From Sciurus carolinensis (lineage: Eukaryota; Chordata; Mammalia; Rodentia; Sciuridae): DNA of 64,000 nucleotides. Position 1 is the stretch's first letter. Each line of letters starts with the position of its first letter. The stretch covers positions 98,394,143-98,458,142 of the forward strand of contig NC_062220.1 of the NCBI RefSeq assembly GCF_902686445.1. The letters run 5' to 3'. The notes under the pieces are model-generated. The model was not told where the DNA came from. It saw only the letters and a list, made by a program, of their open reading frames with translations, and made no database searches. The position numbers and the translations under genes were made by a program. This document shows, one piece after another, positions 32,730 to 44,832 of the stretch.

Positions 32730-33213
32730 ATGAACAACATGAAAAAACAAAGGAAGAAAGTGTCCCAAACAAGCCTAGATGCTATATCAATAAAATCCAA
32801 TGACAGTATGGTAGAAGAAATGTCAGAAAAGGAGTTCAGAATATACATAATTAAAATGATCCAAGAAGCAAAGGATGAGATAAGAGAGCAAATGCAGACA
32901 ATGAATGATCCCACCAATAAATAGTTAAAAGAGCAAATGCAGGAAGCAAAGATCATTTCAATAAAGAGAGATTCTGAAAAACAAACAAACAAGCAAACAA
33001 ACAATTCCTTGGAATGAAGGAAACAATAAACCAAATTGAAAACTCAATAGAAAGCATAACCAACAGGCTAGATCACTTGGAAGAAAGAACCTCAGACAAT
33101 GAAGACAAAATTTTTAATCTTGAAAAGAAAATTTGACCAAACAGAAAAGATGGCAAGAAATCATGAACAGAACCTCCAATAATGATGGGATATCATGAAA
33201 AGATCAAATTTAA
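32730..33213 (+). pseudogene. L1 ORF1 N-terminal half, broken
   Basis: Starts MNNMKKQRKKVSQTSLD and runs open to a stop at 32924 after DPTNK. It contains a single coiled-coil unit (EIREQMQTMND), as in the older L1 at 3111-4150. Beyond the stop come recognisable but frameshifted parts ('aacctcagacaatgaagac', 'gggatatcatgaaaagatc'). The sequence breaks off at about 33213 inside the DIMKR..LRII core, where the inverted segment begins. Confidence 0.8.
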
Positions 33214-35586
33214 GAATTATTAAGTTCTTTATACATTCTGGAAATCATTGCTCTATCTGAAGTATGAGTGGCAAAGATTTTCTCCCACTCTGTAGGCTCT
33301 CTTCACATTGCTGATAGTTTCCTTTGCTGAGGGAAAGCTTGTTAGTTTGAATCTATCCCACTTATTGATTCTTGCTTTTATTTCTTGTGCTATGGGAGTC
33401 ATGTTAAGGAAGTTTGATCCTAAGCTAACATGTTGAAGATTTGGACCTACTTTTTCTGCTATAAGATGCAGGGTCTGTGATCTGATTCTAAGGTCCTTGA
33501 TCCATTTTGAGTTGAGTTTTGTGCAGGGTGAGAGATAGGGGTTTAGTTTCATTCTGCTGTATATGGTTTTCCAGTTTTTCCAGCACCATTTGTTGAACAG
33601 GCTGTCTTTTCTCCATTGCATGTTTTTGGCACCTTTGTCTAGTATGAGAAAGTTGTATTTATTTGGGTTTGTGTCCGTGTCTTCTATTCTGTACCATTGA
33701 TCTACCTGTCTATTTTGGTACCAATACCAGGCTGTTTTTGTTACTACTGCTTTGTAGTATAGTTGAAGTTCTGGTATTGCAATACCCTCTGCTTTACTCT
33801 TCCTGCTAAGGATTGCTTTAGCTATTCGAGGTTTCTTATTCTTCCAGATGAATTTCATGATTGCTTGCTCTATTTCTATGATATACGTCATTGGCATTTT
33901 AATTGGAATTGCATTGAATCTGTATAGTACTTTTGGTATTATGGCCATTTTGACAATATTAATTCTGCCTATCCAAGAACATGGGAGATCTTTCCATCTT
34001 CTAAGGTTTTCTTGAATTTCTTTCTTTAGTGTTCTGTAGTTCTCATTGTAGAGGTCTTTCACATAATTTGTTAGGTTGATTCCCAAGTATTTTATTTTTT
34101 TCGAGGCTATTGTGAATGGGCTAGTTTTCCTAACTTCTCTGTCTGAGGATTCATCGCTTATGTATAAAAATGCATTAGATTTATGAGCATTGATCTTATA
34201 TCCTGCTACTTTACTGAATTCACTTATGAGTTCTAAAAGTTTTCTGGTGGAATTTCCTGGTTCCTCTAAATATGTAATCATGTCATCAGCAAATAGGGAT
34301 AGTTTGAGTTCTTCTTTTCCTATTCATATCCCTTTAATTTTTTTGGTCTGCCTAATTGCTCTGGCTAGAGTTTCAGGGACAATGTTGAATAGAAGGGGTA
34401 AAAGAGGGCATTCTGCCTTGCTCCAGGTTTTAGGGGGAATGCTTTCAGTTTTTTTCCATTTAGAATGATATTGGCCATGGGCTTAGTATAGATGGCCTTT
34501 ACAATGTTAAGGAATGTTCCCACTATCCCTATTTTTTCTAGCATTTTTAGCATGAAGGGATGCTGTATTTTATCAAATGCTTTTTCTGCATCTATTGCAA
34601 TAATCATGTGATTCTTGACTATAAGTCTGTTGATATAGTGAATTACATTTATTGATTTCTGAATGTTGAAACAACTTTGCATCCCTGGGATAAAACCCAC
34701 TTGATTGTGGTGCACTATCTTTTTAATATATTTTTGTATGCAATTTGCTAAAATTTTGTTGAGAATTTTTCCATCAATGTTCATGAAGGATATTGGTCTG
34801 AAATTTTCTTTCCTTGATGTGTCTCTGTTTGGTTTAGGTATCAGGGTGATATTGGCTTCTTAGAATGAGTTTGGAAGGGTTCCCTCCTCTTCTGTTTTAT
34901 GGAACACTTTGAGTATTGGAATGAACTCTTTTTAAAGGTTTTGTAGAACTTGACTGAGAACCCATCTGGTCTCGGACTTTTCTTTGTTGGTAGGCTTTTG
35001 ATGACTTCTTCTATTTCATTACTTGAAATTGATCTATTTAAATTGTATATGTCCTTGTGGTTCAGTTTAGGTAATTCATATGTCTCTAGAAACCTGTTGA
35101 TGTCTTCGAGTTTTCTATTTTGTTGGAGTATAGATTTTCAAAATAGTTTCTAATTACATTTTGTATTTCAATTGTGTCTGTTGTGTTATTTCCTTGTTCA
35201 TTCTGAATTTTAGTAATTTGAGTTTTCTCTGTCCTTCTCTTTGTTAGTGTGGCTAAGGGTTTATCAATTTTGTTTATTTTTTTCAAAGAACGACTTTTTA
35301 TTTTGTCAATTTTTTCAATTGTTTCTTTTGTTTCAATTTCATTAATTTTAGCTTTGATTTTAACTATTTCCTGTCTCTACTACTTTTGGTGTTGGTCTTT
35401 TCTTCTTTTTCTAGGACTTTGAGCTGTAGTGTTAGGTCGTTTATTTGTTGATTTTTTTCTTCTTTTATTGAATGCGCTCCATGAAATAAATTTTCTCTAA
35501 GTACTGCTTTCATAGTGTCTCAGAGATTTTGATATGATGTTGGATTTTGATATGAACTTTGTTCTTATTTACCTCTAAGAATTTTT
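33214..35586 (-). pseudogene. L1 ORF2 middle, inverted within the L1
   Basis: Minus-strand reading from the end of the endonuclease domain (near 35586) through the RT to the ISRIYKEL region (33214). The open frame 34281-33253 (342 codons) includes [16 protein letters not shown] and [15 protein letters not shown]. It ends with the unusual [19 protein letters not shown], where the young copies have [19 protein letters not shown]. The frame 34784-34365 contains the RT palm ([29 protein letters not shown] in part). No poly(A) tail accompanies this piece. Confidence 0.85.
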
Positions 35587-38130
35587 TATTTCCTCTGACA
35601 TACACAATTTAAACAGATCAATTTGGAGCAATGAAATAGAAGAAGCCATCAAAAGCCTACCAACCAAGAAAAATCCAGGACCTGATGAATTCTCAGCTGA
35701 GCTCTATAAGACCTTCAAAGAAGAACTCATTCCAACACTCCTCAAAATATTCCATGAAATAGAAGAGGAGGTAACCCTTCCAAACTCATTCTGTGAAGCT
35801 GATATCACCCTGATACCAAAACCAGACAAAGACACATCAAGGAAAGAAAACTCAAGACCAATATCCCTACTGTACATAGATGTAAAAATTCTTAACAAAA
35901 TTTAGCAAATCACATACAAAAATGTATTTAAAAGATAGTGCAACATAATCAAGTGGGTTTCATCCCAGGGATGCAAGGTTGATTTAACATCCTGAAATTA
36001 ATAAATGTAATTCACCACATCAACACACAGAAAGTTAAGAATCATATGATTATTTCAATAGATGAAGAAAAAGCATTTGATAAAATACATCACTCCTTCA
36101 TGCTCAAAACACTAGAAAAAATAGTGATAGTGGGAACATACCTCAACATTGTAAAAGTTGTCTATGCTAAGCCCATGGTCAACATCATTCTAAATGGAGA
36201 AAAACTGAAAGCATTCCCTCTAAAAACTGGAAGAAGGTAGGGATGCCTTCTTTCACCACTTTTATTCAACACCATCCTTGAAACACTAGCCAGAGCAATT
36301 AGGCAGAAGAAAGAAATTAAAGGGATATGAATAGGAAAAGAAGAACTCAAGATATCACTATTTGCCGATGACATAATTCTATATTTAGAGGATCCAAAAA
36401 ACTCCACCAGAAAACTTCTAGAACTAATAAATGAATTCAGCAAAGTAGCAGGATATAAAATCAACACTTGTAAATCTAATACTTTTTTTTTTTTTTTTTT
36501 TGGTGTTGGGGATTGTACCCAGGACCTTGTGCTTGTGAGGCAAGCACTGTACCAACTGCACTATATCCTCAGACCCTAATGCATTTTTATTCATAAGTGA
36601 TGAATCCACTGAAAGAGAAATTAGGAAAACTACCCCATTCACAATAGCCTCGAAAAAAATAAAATACTTGGGAGTCAACCTAACAAATTATGTGAAATAC
36701 CTTTACATTGAAAACCAAAGAACATGAAAGAAAGAAATTAAAGAAAACCTTAGAAGATGGAAAGATCTCCTTGGATAGGCAGAATTCATATTGTCGAAAT
36801 AGCCGTACTACCAAAAGTGTTATACAGATTCAATGCAATTCCAATTAAAATGCCAATGACGTATATCATAGAAATAGAGCAAGCAATCATGAAATTCATC
36901 TAGAAGAATAAGAAACCCCGAATAGCTAAAGCAATCCTTAGCAGGAAGAGTGAAGCAGAGGGTATTGCAATACCAGAACTTCAACTATACTACAAAGCAG
37001 TAGTAACAAAAACAGCCTGGTATTGGTACCAAAATAGACAGGTAGATCAATGGTACAGAATAGAGGACATGGACACAAACCCAAATAAATACAACTTTCT
37101 CATACTAGACAAAGGTGCCAAAAACATGCAATGGAGAAAAGACAGCCTGTTCAACAAATGAATGGTGCTGGGAAAACTGGAAATCCATATGCAACAGAAT
37201 GAAACTAAACCCTTATCTGTCACCCTGCACAAAACTCAACTCAAAATGGATCAAGGACCTTGGAATCAGACCATAGACCCTGTATCTTATAGCAGAAAAA
37301 GTAGGTCCAAATCTTCAACATGTCAGCTTAGGATCAGACTTCCTTAACATGACTCCCATAGCACAAGAAATAAAAGCAAGAATCAATAAGTGGGATAGAT
37401 TCAAACTAACAAGCTTTCCCTCAGCAAAGGAAACTATCAGCAATGTGAAGAGAGCCTACAGAGTGGGAAAAAATCTTTTCCACATTCACTTCAGATAGTG
37501 CACTAATCTCCAGAATTTATGAAGAATACAAATAACCCAATCAATAAATGGGTTAAGGAAATGAGCAGACACCTCACGAAAGAAGATCTATAAGCAATCA
37601 ACAGATATATGAAAAGACGTTCAACATCTCTAGTAATAAGAGAAATGCAAATCAAAACCACCCTAAGATTCCATCTGCCCCAATTAGAATGACGATTATC
37701 AAGAATACTAGCAACAATAGATGTTGGCAAGGATGTGGAGAAAAAGACACACTGATGCATTGCTGGTGGGGTTGCAAATTAGTGCAGGCACTCTGGAAAG
37801 CAGTATGGAGATTCCTTAGAAAACTTGGAATGGAACCACCATTTTTCCCAGCTATCCCACTCATAGGCCTATATCCAAAGGACTTTAAAATCAGCATACT
37901 ACAGAGATATAACCACAACAATGTTCATAGCTGCTCAATTCACAATAGCTAGATTGTGGAATCAACCTAGATACCCTTCAATAGATGAATGGATAAATTA
38001 GCTGTGGTATATATACACAATGGGTAATTACTCAGCCTTAAAGAAGTATAAAATTATGGCATTTGCAAGTAAATGGATGGAGCTGGAGAATATTATGCTA
38101 AGTGAAATATGCCAATCTCCCCAAACCAAA
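35587..38130 (+). pseudogene. L1 ORF2 from RT to C-terminus, many stops
   Basis: Plus-strand ORF2 starting at 'gacatacacaatttaaac' (RT fingers). It includes a decayed [14 protein letters not shown] palm (36040-36110) and the FADD region near 36360-36375 ('tttgccgatgacataattc'). An ID SINE at 36483-36575 splits the sequence after YKIN. The same [18 protein letters not shown] version as in the inverted arm occurs near 37410-37470. A Cys-rich knuckle remains at 37710-37790. Stops and indels are frequent, for example TGG-to-TAG near 36901. Confidence 0.85.
36483..36575 (-). mobile_element. ID SINE inside the L1
   Basis: T-run at 36483-36500, then the antisense ID body (B box complement 'ggggattgtacccagg', 'gaggcaagcactgtacc'). 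CTAATAC/CTAATGC flanks it (36476-36482, 36576-36582). It is later than the L1. Confidence 0.85.
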
Positions 38131-38358
38131 GGCTGAATGATTTCTCTGACAAGTGGATGGTGATAGCAAAAATGGAGGAAGGATGGATTGTGTAGAGGAA
38201 AATGAGGGGTGTGGAGGGGGTGGGGGAAGGAAGGATAATAGAATGAGACAAACATCATTACCCTATGTACATGTATAATTACATGTGTCTCTACTTTGTG
38301 TACAGTCAGAGAAATGAAAGTTGTACCCCATTTGTGCACAATGAATCAAAATTAAAAA

Positions 38359-38369
38359 AAGAATATTAA
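38359..38369 (+). repeat. Right TSD of rearranged L1
   Basis: AAGAATATTAA directly after the L1 A-rich tail; one mismatch to the left copy. Confidence 0.75.
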
Positions 38370-40770
38370 ATCTTCTGATTCATGAACATAATATGTCTTT
38401 CTATTTATTTAGGTTTTTAATTTCTTTTAACAATGTTTTATAGTTTTCAGAATATACATTTGCACTTTTTTTGTTAAATTTACTTCTATGTATTTTATTC
38501 TTTTTGATGTTATTTGTAAAGAATTAGTATTAATTATTTAAATGTTTAAATGTTTAAATGTTTAGTATTAATTATTTAAATGTTTGGTAATGGTGGTGGT
38601 GGGGAAGCCAGGGTTTTTTGTTTGTGTTGAAAGTTTTTTGTTTACTAATTTAATCTTTCTAATAGATGTGCATTCAGTTTTTCTGTATATTCTTTAATCA
38701 ATTCTTGTAGTTTATGTCTTTCTAGGAATTTGTCCTTTCATCTAGTTATCTGACTTTGTAACTATTTTATTTATTTCACTTTTGGTTTGTCTATTCTGTG
38801 TAGAATACGGTAGATTTTCATGTATTGTTTTGTAATCTTGCTTAACTCCTTTATTAATTCAGAGAGGTTTTTAGTGGATTCTTTAAGATTTATTAGACAC
38901 AGGATGATCACTGCAAACAGAGATGGTTTTACTTCCTATTTGCAGTCTTCATTCCTTTATTTATTTTTCTTCTTTACACTGGCTAAAACCTCTAGTATAA
39001 AGTTGAGTCATAATGGTAAGAGTGGGTATACTTGTCTTCTTCCTGATCTTAGGGAAAAGCATTCAGTCCTTCACCTTTAAGAATGGTATTAGTTGCATTT
39101 TTTAAAATAGATGCCCTTTATGAGATTGAATAAGTTCATTTCTATTCCTAGTCTGTTGAGTGTTTTATTATGAAAAATGTTGAGCTTTAATAAATGCTTG
39201 TTCTGCATCCGTTGAGATGATCGTGTTGCAATACAATGTTAGCCTCGCAAAATGAGTTGAAAAGTGTTTTCTTTTCCCTAGTTTTTGGAAGACTTTGTAA
39301 AGAATTAGTATTAATTATTTAAATGTTTGGTAATGGTGGTGGTGGGGAAGCCAGGGTTTTTTGTTTGTGTTGAAAGTTTTTTGTTTACTAATTTAATCTT
39401 TCTAATAGATGTGCATTCGGTTTTTCTGTATATTCTTTAATCAATTCTTGTAGTTTATGTCTTTCGAGGAATTTGTCCTTTCATCTAGTTATCTGACTTT
39501 TTAACATCCAATTGTTCAACAATCCCCATGTAATTCTTTTTATTTCTGAAAGGTCATTTATGATGTTCTTTTATTCCTGATTTTAGTTAATTGAAGCCTC
39601 TCTTTATTTCCCCCCTTGGAAAATTCAGCTAGATGTTTGTCAATTTTGTTGGTATTTTCAAAGAATCAACTTTAAACATTTTTCTGTTGGTTTTCTATTC
39701 TTTATTTCATGATATCTTGCTGTGATCTGTATTATTTCCTCCTTTTTTCTTGCTTTGGGTAGAGTTTGTTGTTCCCTTTCTACACTCTAAAGGTGGAAGA
39801 CTAGGTTATTGATCTTAGATCTTGCTTCTTTAGTAAAGCAGAAAAATTTCCCTCACACACTGCTTTAGTTGCTTTCCATTCATCTAAAAATGTTTTCTAA
39901 TTTCCTATGTGATTTCCTCTGTTACTCATTGATATTTGGGAACATGTTTTTTACTGTTGACATATTTTTGAGTCCCAAATATGCTTCTGTTAGTTTAATT
40001 TCATCCTGTTGTGATTTGGGAGTACATTTTATATGAATTCACCTCTTTAAAATTTATTTTAGCTTTTTTAATGTTGTAGGATATGGTCTTTCTTAGAGAA
40101 TGTTCTATGTGTACTTGAGAAGAATGTTCATTTGTTGTTCTTAGCTGTGTTAGATATTGTTGGTTTATATTGTCAATCTCATTTTTAATTTATGTCCTAT
40201 TAAGTTGTTTCATCCACTATTAAAATTTGCTCATTTCACTTTACTATTATTTATTCTCGAATTGTCTATTTCTACCTTCAAAACTATTGCTTTGGCAGTT
40301 CTGTTGTTAGGTGCATATATAATTATAATCTTTACATCTTCCCAATATCTTGTCTCTTTTCTCATTATGAAATATCCCTCTTTTTCTCTAGTAACATTTT
40401 TGTTTTGTTTTAAAGTATATTTTATCTGATATGAATGTAACTACTCCAGTATTCTTATGGTTGCTGTTTTCATGATATATCTTTTTCCATGATTTTACTT
40501 TAATATATTTGTATTTCTGAATCTAGAATGTGTTAGCAGGTCTCTTTCAATTAGTTTTGAATGATCATTTGGTCATTTTTACCAGTGACAGTGTTTTCTC
40601 TAATATGGGGGTAAAACATTATTCCATTTTCATGATTTATATAATTAGTATTATTGTTTTTTTAAAGTTCATATATCTCATGTTGTTATCCTGGATAATG
40701 TAGTTATATTATTCAGATATAGTTCCCTGTTTTACAAAATTAAAATATAACTTAAAGGATTTATTATCTT
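38370..40770 (-). mobile_element. Ancient L1 (L1M-type) ORF2
   Basis: Continues the ancient antisense L1 interrupted at 32109. Plus-strand landmarks in order: 'gttttatagttttcagaa', 'aattttcatgtattg' with 'cttgcttaactcctt' (RT), 'agtataaagttgagtcataa', 'cttgttctgcatccgttgag' (AEKAFD region), 'ttttggaagactttgt', 'aagaatcaactttaaac', then the endonuclease part ('cttagagaatgttctatgtg', 'ttagttaattgaagcc'). No frame is intact. An internal duplication is listed separately. Confidence 0.75.
38518..38757 (+). repeat. Displaced duplicate of 39298-39502
   Basis: 'aaagaattagtattaattat' to 'catctagttatctgacttt' occurs here and, nearly identical, at 39298-39502. This first copy has an extra AT-rich tandem stretch ('aaatgttt' three times and a second 'agtattaattatttaaatg'). 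The second copy sits in the correct L1 order after 'tttttggaagactttgt'; this one does not. Confidence 0.85.
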
Positions 40771-42276
40771 AATTTTTCCTATTTATCTGAGAATTAAAAA
40801 GGTTAAAATATACTCATTTTATAGCAAGAAACCACATATCTATAAACTTAAATTTGAACTTGTCTCTCACTTGTGATGCATTAGATAGTCTTAACTTCCA
40901 ACAACAAAATTGAAGTTTGCTGATTCAAGCCATTTACATCACAAGTTTCGACAATAGTAATAGAAGGCTGCTAGATACTCCCCATTCTCATGGCCATATA
41001 TTACTTGAAATTATGTTGAAAAGCAATGGAAAAATTTTTAGCCACTTTATTGTCTCAATTATTTGCTTTTAACATTATTTGTTATTCTTGTAAGATGATT
41101 AACATTGTATACACGTGGGTTGCAGGAAAGGATAGTTTCTGAAAATGACTCAATAGCAGGTGGAATTAATGAATAAAGATATTTATGAATGAATGTGTCA
41201 ACTGGATGAAGTATGAAATATGAATTCTTAAGATATATTTTGCAAAGAAAGGCTTAGCAAAATTCAAAGAAGTCAAAGTAGAAACTGTCTGATATAACAA
41301 TGACTGATAACGTGGATAATTTCGATACGTGGCTTGTATAGAGGACTAACTGTGTGTCATGCACAGTTCTAACATCTTTTCATATGAGCCAAGGATTGGA
41401 TCATTACATTAGACTACATGAATTAGAGATGCTAATAAGATAGACTTTTATTTATAATTTCAAGGACACATACAATTAAGAGGCACAGGTAAAGCAGAGA
41501 GTCCTGGATATTGAGAGAGGCCACCAGATTCTTTCTTATCACAATAGAAAATTCTCAAACCCTGAGCAGAAGGTAAAGTCCTTAAAAATTTAAACAGGTT
41601 ATCTCCTGCAGAAAGCAGCATTATAGGCCATGAAATATCTTTATTTTTTACCCAGATAGTTGCCTAGCTCATGCCCTGTGCCTCATGCCCCATGTCCTAT
41701 AAATCTATAGATTCTAGGTTTGTCATAGTAATCCTAAACCAGAGGTATCTTGATAAAAGCCTTTAATTGAGAAGCATTCTTTTTTTTTTTTTTTTTTTAA
41801 GCAAATGCTGTTAAACTATTTGCCAGTTATTAACTTGATAGTAAGAAAATTAGATCAGGCTCTCTACTTACTGAGACAGCTTTGTACCTAACAGACAATA
41901 TTGCTTTATTCCTTTCTCCCCAACAATAAACTTATTTAAATTTAAATTCAATAATTTATTTATTTTTTTAGAAAAAAAAGGGCAAATATATTAAACAAGG
42001 AACTTCTGATGTGTTTTAAAAATCTTTTATTTCATTTGGCTTGGTGTAGTTTGGTTATTGGGCTGAGGAAAGAAATATAGGGCTTAATATACAATAAAAT
42101 AAATATATTCCCATCAGCAGATACCCTCAATAGTAACTTGTTTGATTTATTTGTGTGCGTGTCTGCATACTTCATATATAGTTACTTCCTTTATTTAACT
42201 GTAGAATATTTGATGAATAATATAATGGTTTTAATTTTTAATTTTCTCTGTTTTTCTCAACCCAACTTCAAATCAG
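40771..42276 (+). other. SUGCT intron just upstream of the exon
   Basis: AT-rich sequence with a MIR (41330-41540) and a T-run at 41778-41799. The last 35 bases form the pyrimidine tract and AG acceptor. I see no other exon. Confidence 0.5.
41330..41540 (-). mobile_element. MIR SINE
   Basis: Antisense MIR: 'ctgtgtgtcatgcacagttc', 'taacatcttttcatatg', 'aagaggcacaggtaaag'. It is diverged but in MIR order. Confidence 0.6.
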
Positions 42277-42420
42277 GATGGAGATCCAGTTCGCCCAGGA
42301 GTGGCCATGACTGATCTTGCCACTGGCCTGTATGCATATGGAGCCATTATGGCTGGACTGATACAAAGATGTAAAACTGGAAAAGGACTGTTCATTGATT
42401 GTAACCTACTGTCATCTCAG
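42277..42420 (+). CDS. SUGCT: SUGCT exon (succinyl-CoA:glutarate CoA-transferase)
   Basis: 144 bp, 48 codons, phase 0 at both ends. It is preceded by a pyrimidine-rich tract ending ..AAATCAG and followed by CAG|GTACC, good acceptor and donor sites. It reads [20 protein letters not shown] and ends [17 protein letters not shown] recognise this as SUGCT (C7orf10), a mitochondrial family III (CaiB/BaiF) CoA-transferase that moves CoA from succinyl-CoA to glutarate; human loss causes glutaric aciduria type 3. In this family a catalytic Asp forms the acyl intermediate. By the family motif, where formyl-CoA transferase has GDSNTG, the Asp of MTDLATG (codon 42313-42315) should be that residue. No stop or shift is present. 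SUGCT is a very large gene, which fits an exon standing alone in 64 kb. The residue numbering and exon number are not claimed. Confidence 0.93.
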
Positions 42421-42759
42421 GTACCAATTCAAATAACATTTTAGGTAATAGTTTAGAAACATATCTGAGTTACCTTTTCATATTAAATCCTGTGGTCACA
42501 TGTACAAAAAAACCCAACTAAAACCAAAAAAGCAAAATAACAGATAAAAAAAGCAACAGAAAATCATAACAAAAATTGTTCTGTTTTGATGCTTTTCTTT
42601 TCATATTAAAATAAATGAACCATGAAGATTTTGTTGTAATATGGATGTTGTTAAGGTAGAATTTGAGACTTCTTACTAGAATATTCTATTACTATTAGAG
42701 CCAAGAGTATAGTTTCTCCTATTTTATTGTCATGTGAACTCTGTAACTTCATTTGATCA

Positions 42760-42915
42760 CAGCCTCTTCACCTTTTGTGTGCCATGGATCCCTTTGGTAG
42801 TCTGGTGAAATTTGTGACCTAACCTTGAAATCATATTTTAAAATTAATGACATGAGATACTTAAGGTTACAAAGGAAGCAAATGTATTTCAATGTAAAAT
42901 AATTTTTGTATTATA
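42760..42915 (+). repeat. Possible ancient interspersed repeat, family unknown
   Basis: 'gccatggatccctttggtag' followed by 'gaaatttgtgacctaacc' and 'ttacaaaggaagcaaatg' reminds me of an old mammalian repeat whose name I cannot give with certainty. Confidence 0.35.
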
Positions 42916-42926
42916 ATAACATGATT

Positions 42927-43126
42927 GGAGGGGCACTGGGGATTGAACTCAGGGGCACTTGGCCACTGAGCCACATCCCCATCCCTATTTTGTATTTTAT
43001 TTAGAGACAGAGTCTTTCTGAGTTGTTTAGCACCTTGCTTTTGCTGAGGCTAGCTTTGAACTCATGATCCTCCTGCCTCAGCCTCCCGAGCTTCTGGGAT
43101 TATAGGCATGTGCTGCTGCTCTAGGC
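42927..43126 (-). mobile_element. B1-ID dimeric SINE with 11-bp TSD
   Basis: Antisense ID half ('ggggattgaactcaggggc', 'ggccactgagccacatcc'), then B1 half ('gatcctcctgcctcagcctc', 'gggattataggcatgtgc'). ATAACATGATT (42916-42926) and ATAACGTGATT (43127-43137) flank it. It lies about 500 bp downstream of the SUGCT exon. Confidence 0.92.
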
Positions 43127-44398
43127 ATAACGTGATTTTTACTAACATGTTACACTTCAAGATATAGAAATGGATTTAATACCATTACAATTTTGAGATA
43201 TGGTTGAGCATAAATTATATTTCAAAAAATCTGTAATAATTAATATGATATGCAAGTATGTATATTTATTGGTGATAAAGTGATAGGTAGTGCTAATATT
43301 CTGGTGATTTTGTTATCTATATGCATAATTGAAGAAACTGCTAAATTTTTATTAGAGATTTATGAAAATAAAGATATAATTTTCCCATTAAAGTTAATTA
43401 ACTCCCAGAATTCTGTCAGATTAATACCCCTAGTTTAGATAGGTATGGGTTATGTTGCACTAAATACTAAACTGTTGGAATGAAAGGGTTAACTCACTGT
43501 CAACATGACATTTTGCCTTCTTTTTTACTGGATCAGACCCAGATGCTATACCATATGTGGAAGTTGATTCTGAATAGATAATTTTTCAAGGATAGAAAAA
43601 AGAAAATATCTAATTTGTGCAAGGAGACATTTTACTGTGGGAAAAATTACTTTCTAGACATAGAGACCTCAGTTGGGAATTTCAGATTTAAATGGCATAC
43701 ATGGGAAAATAGTAAACTTGGAACACTGCTTTGGAGATTTTTTTCTCTTAGGCAAAATTAAGGAGGTGTATAGAAATAAGAAACATCAATATGGTTGAAG
43801 GTGAAATACTATGTATGGGTTTTTAACAGCAGCTTTGAGTTACATTCAGAATTTTAATGGTTTTATAAAAGGATTAAAGTATTCTCTTCAAATGAGTAGT
43901 TTTGCTCTTTTACAGAGAACCACAGATGCTAGTTATGGGAAGGAGCTGAAAAATCTTTTCTTCCCTTTCCTAATTTTAGAGTGTAAGGAACCTCAAGTAG
44001 GTTAAATTATTACATAAATATTGCACACCTAATAAGTACGGAAACCGTGGTGTGTGACCTGTGCAGTCATAGAGGGTTCTGGGCTTAGTTTAAATGTCTT
44101 GCTCTCACTGTCTTGAAATTCATAGTAATTTTTGAACAAGAGACCTATATTTTAAATTTTGCACAGGTCTCCTAAATTATGTAGCAGGTCTTGGAATTGG
44201 GACTCTACTTAAGTCTTCTGATCTCTATGTAAGACTACTTTATACTTCAATTATTAATTAATTAGCTTGGAAAAAAAATTCTATCATCAGGCTTAAATGT
44301 CTTCTAACATCTAACTAGAAATTCACCATGTGGAGTGTTTTCCTGTGGGGGACATTTAGAGGAGGATGGAATCACCTCTAGAGCTGCTTCAAAGTGAG

Positions 44399-44403
44399 TG
44401 CAT

Positions 44404-44438
<35 letters not shown>
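44399..44438 (+). repeat. (CA)n microsatellite
   Basis: About 16 uninterrupted CA units after a short CATA run. Confidence 0.95.
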
Positions 44439-44439
<1 letters not shown>

Positions 44440-44776
44440 TTTTTAGTCATTTTTGGTGTGCGTGTGTGTGTTTGTTTGGATGTTTGTTGTTCATGTTGAT
44501 CCTTGAGACTCTAAGTTTCATGAGCATAGGGACAGTGTTTGTTTTTATTTTCCATGATATCCTCAATGTCTTGCCCGGTGTTAGCAAACACTAACTTTTC
44601 ATAACAGAAAAATCTTAAACTTTACTTTGTCTTTCAATTTAAGATAACATTCTATATCCAAAAAGAAAAAAACCAAACCATGAAATGATTAAAATTTGCT
44701 TTATGTAAATGAGAAGTGCTATTTCTAGATAGTTTTCAAAGTAGCATAATAGGGAACTTCTCTTCTTTTTTGAGTG

Positions 44777-44832
44777 TGTGTATGTATGTGATATACATAT
44801 ATATATTATATATATATATAATATATATATAT
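44777..44832 (+). repeat. (TA)n and mixed TG/TA microsatellite
   Basis: TGTATG repeats grade into ATATATAT runs with small interruptions. Confidence 0.9.

Larger units (their letters stand above)
32121..38358 (+). mobile_element. Rearranged L1 with inverted ORF2 segment
   Basis: An 11-bp near-identical duplication brackets a block made of a 5' UTR part (32121-32729, +), the first half of ORF1 (32730-33213, +), an inverted ORF2 segment (33214-35586, -), then ORF2 from the RT fingers to the 3' end with an A-rich tail (35587-38358, +). The C-terminal half of ORF1 and the endonuclease are missing in sense. Inverted and sense parts overlap by about 1.8 kb of L1 coordinate and share subfamily features. 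They therefore form a long inverted repeat (33214-35055 against 35590-37515) around a loop of about 0.5 kb. Simple twin priming does not give such overlap. Confidence 0.8.

Noticed and set aside
33214..35586. Inverted segment explained as ordinary twin priming
   Set aside because: Its L1 coordinates overlap the sense part by about 1.8 kb, which one reverse-transcribed RNA should not give.
43811..44005. Frame that could be another SUGCT exon
   Set aside because: Its text does not resemble SUGCT beyond the exon at 42277-42420, as far as I recall the protein.
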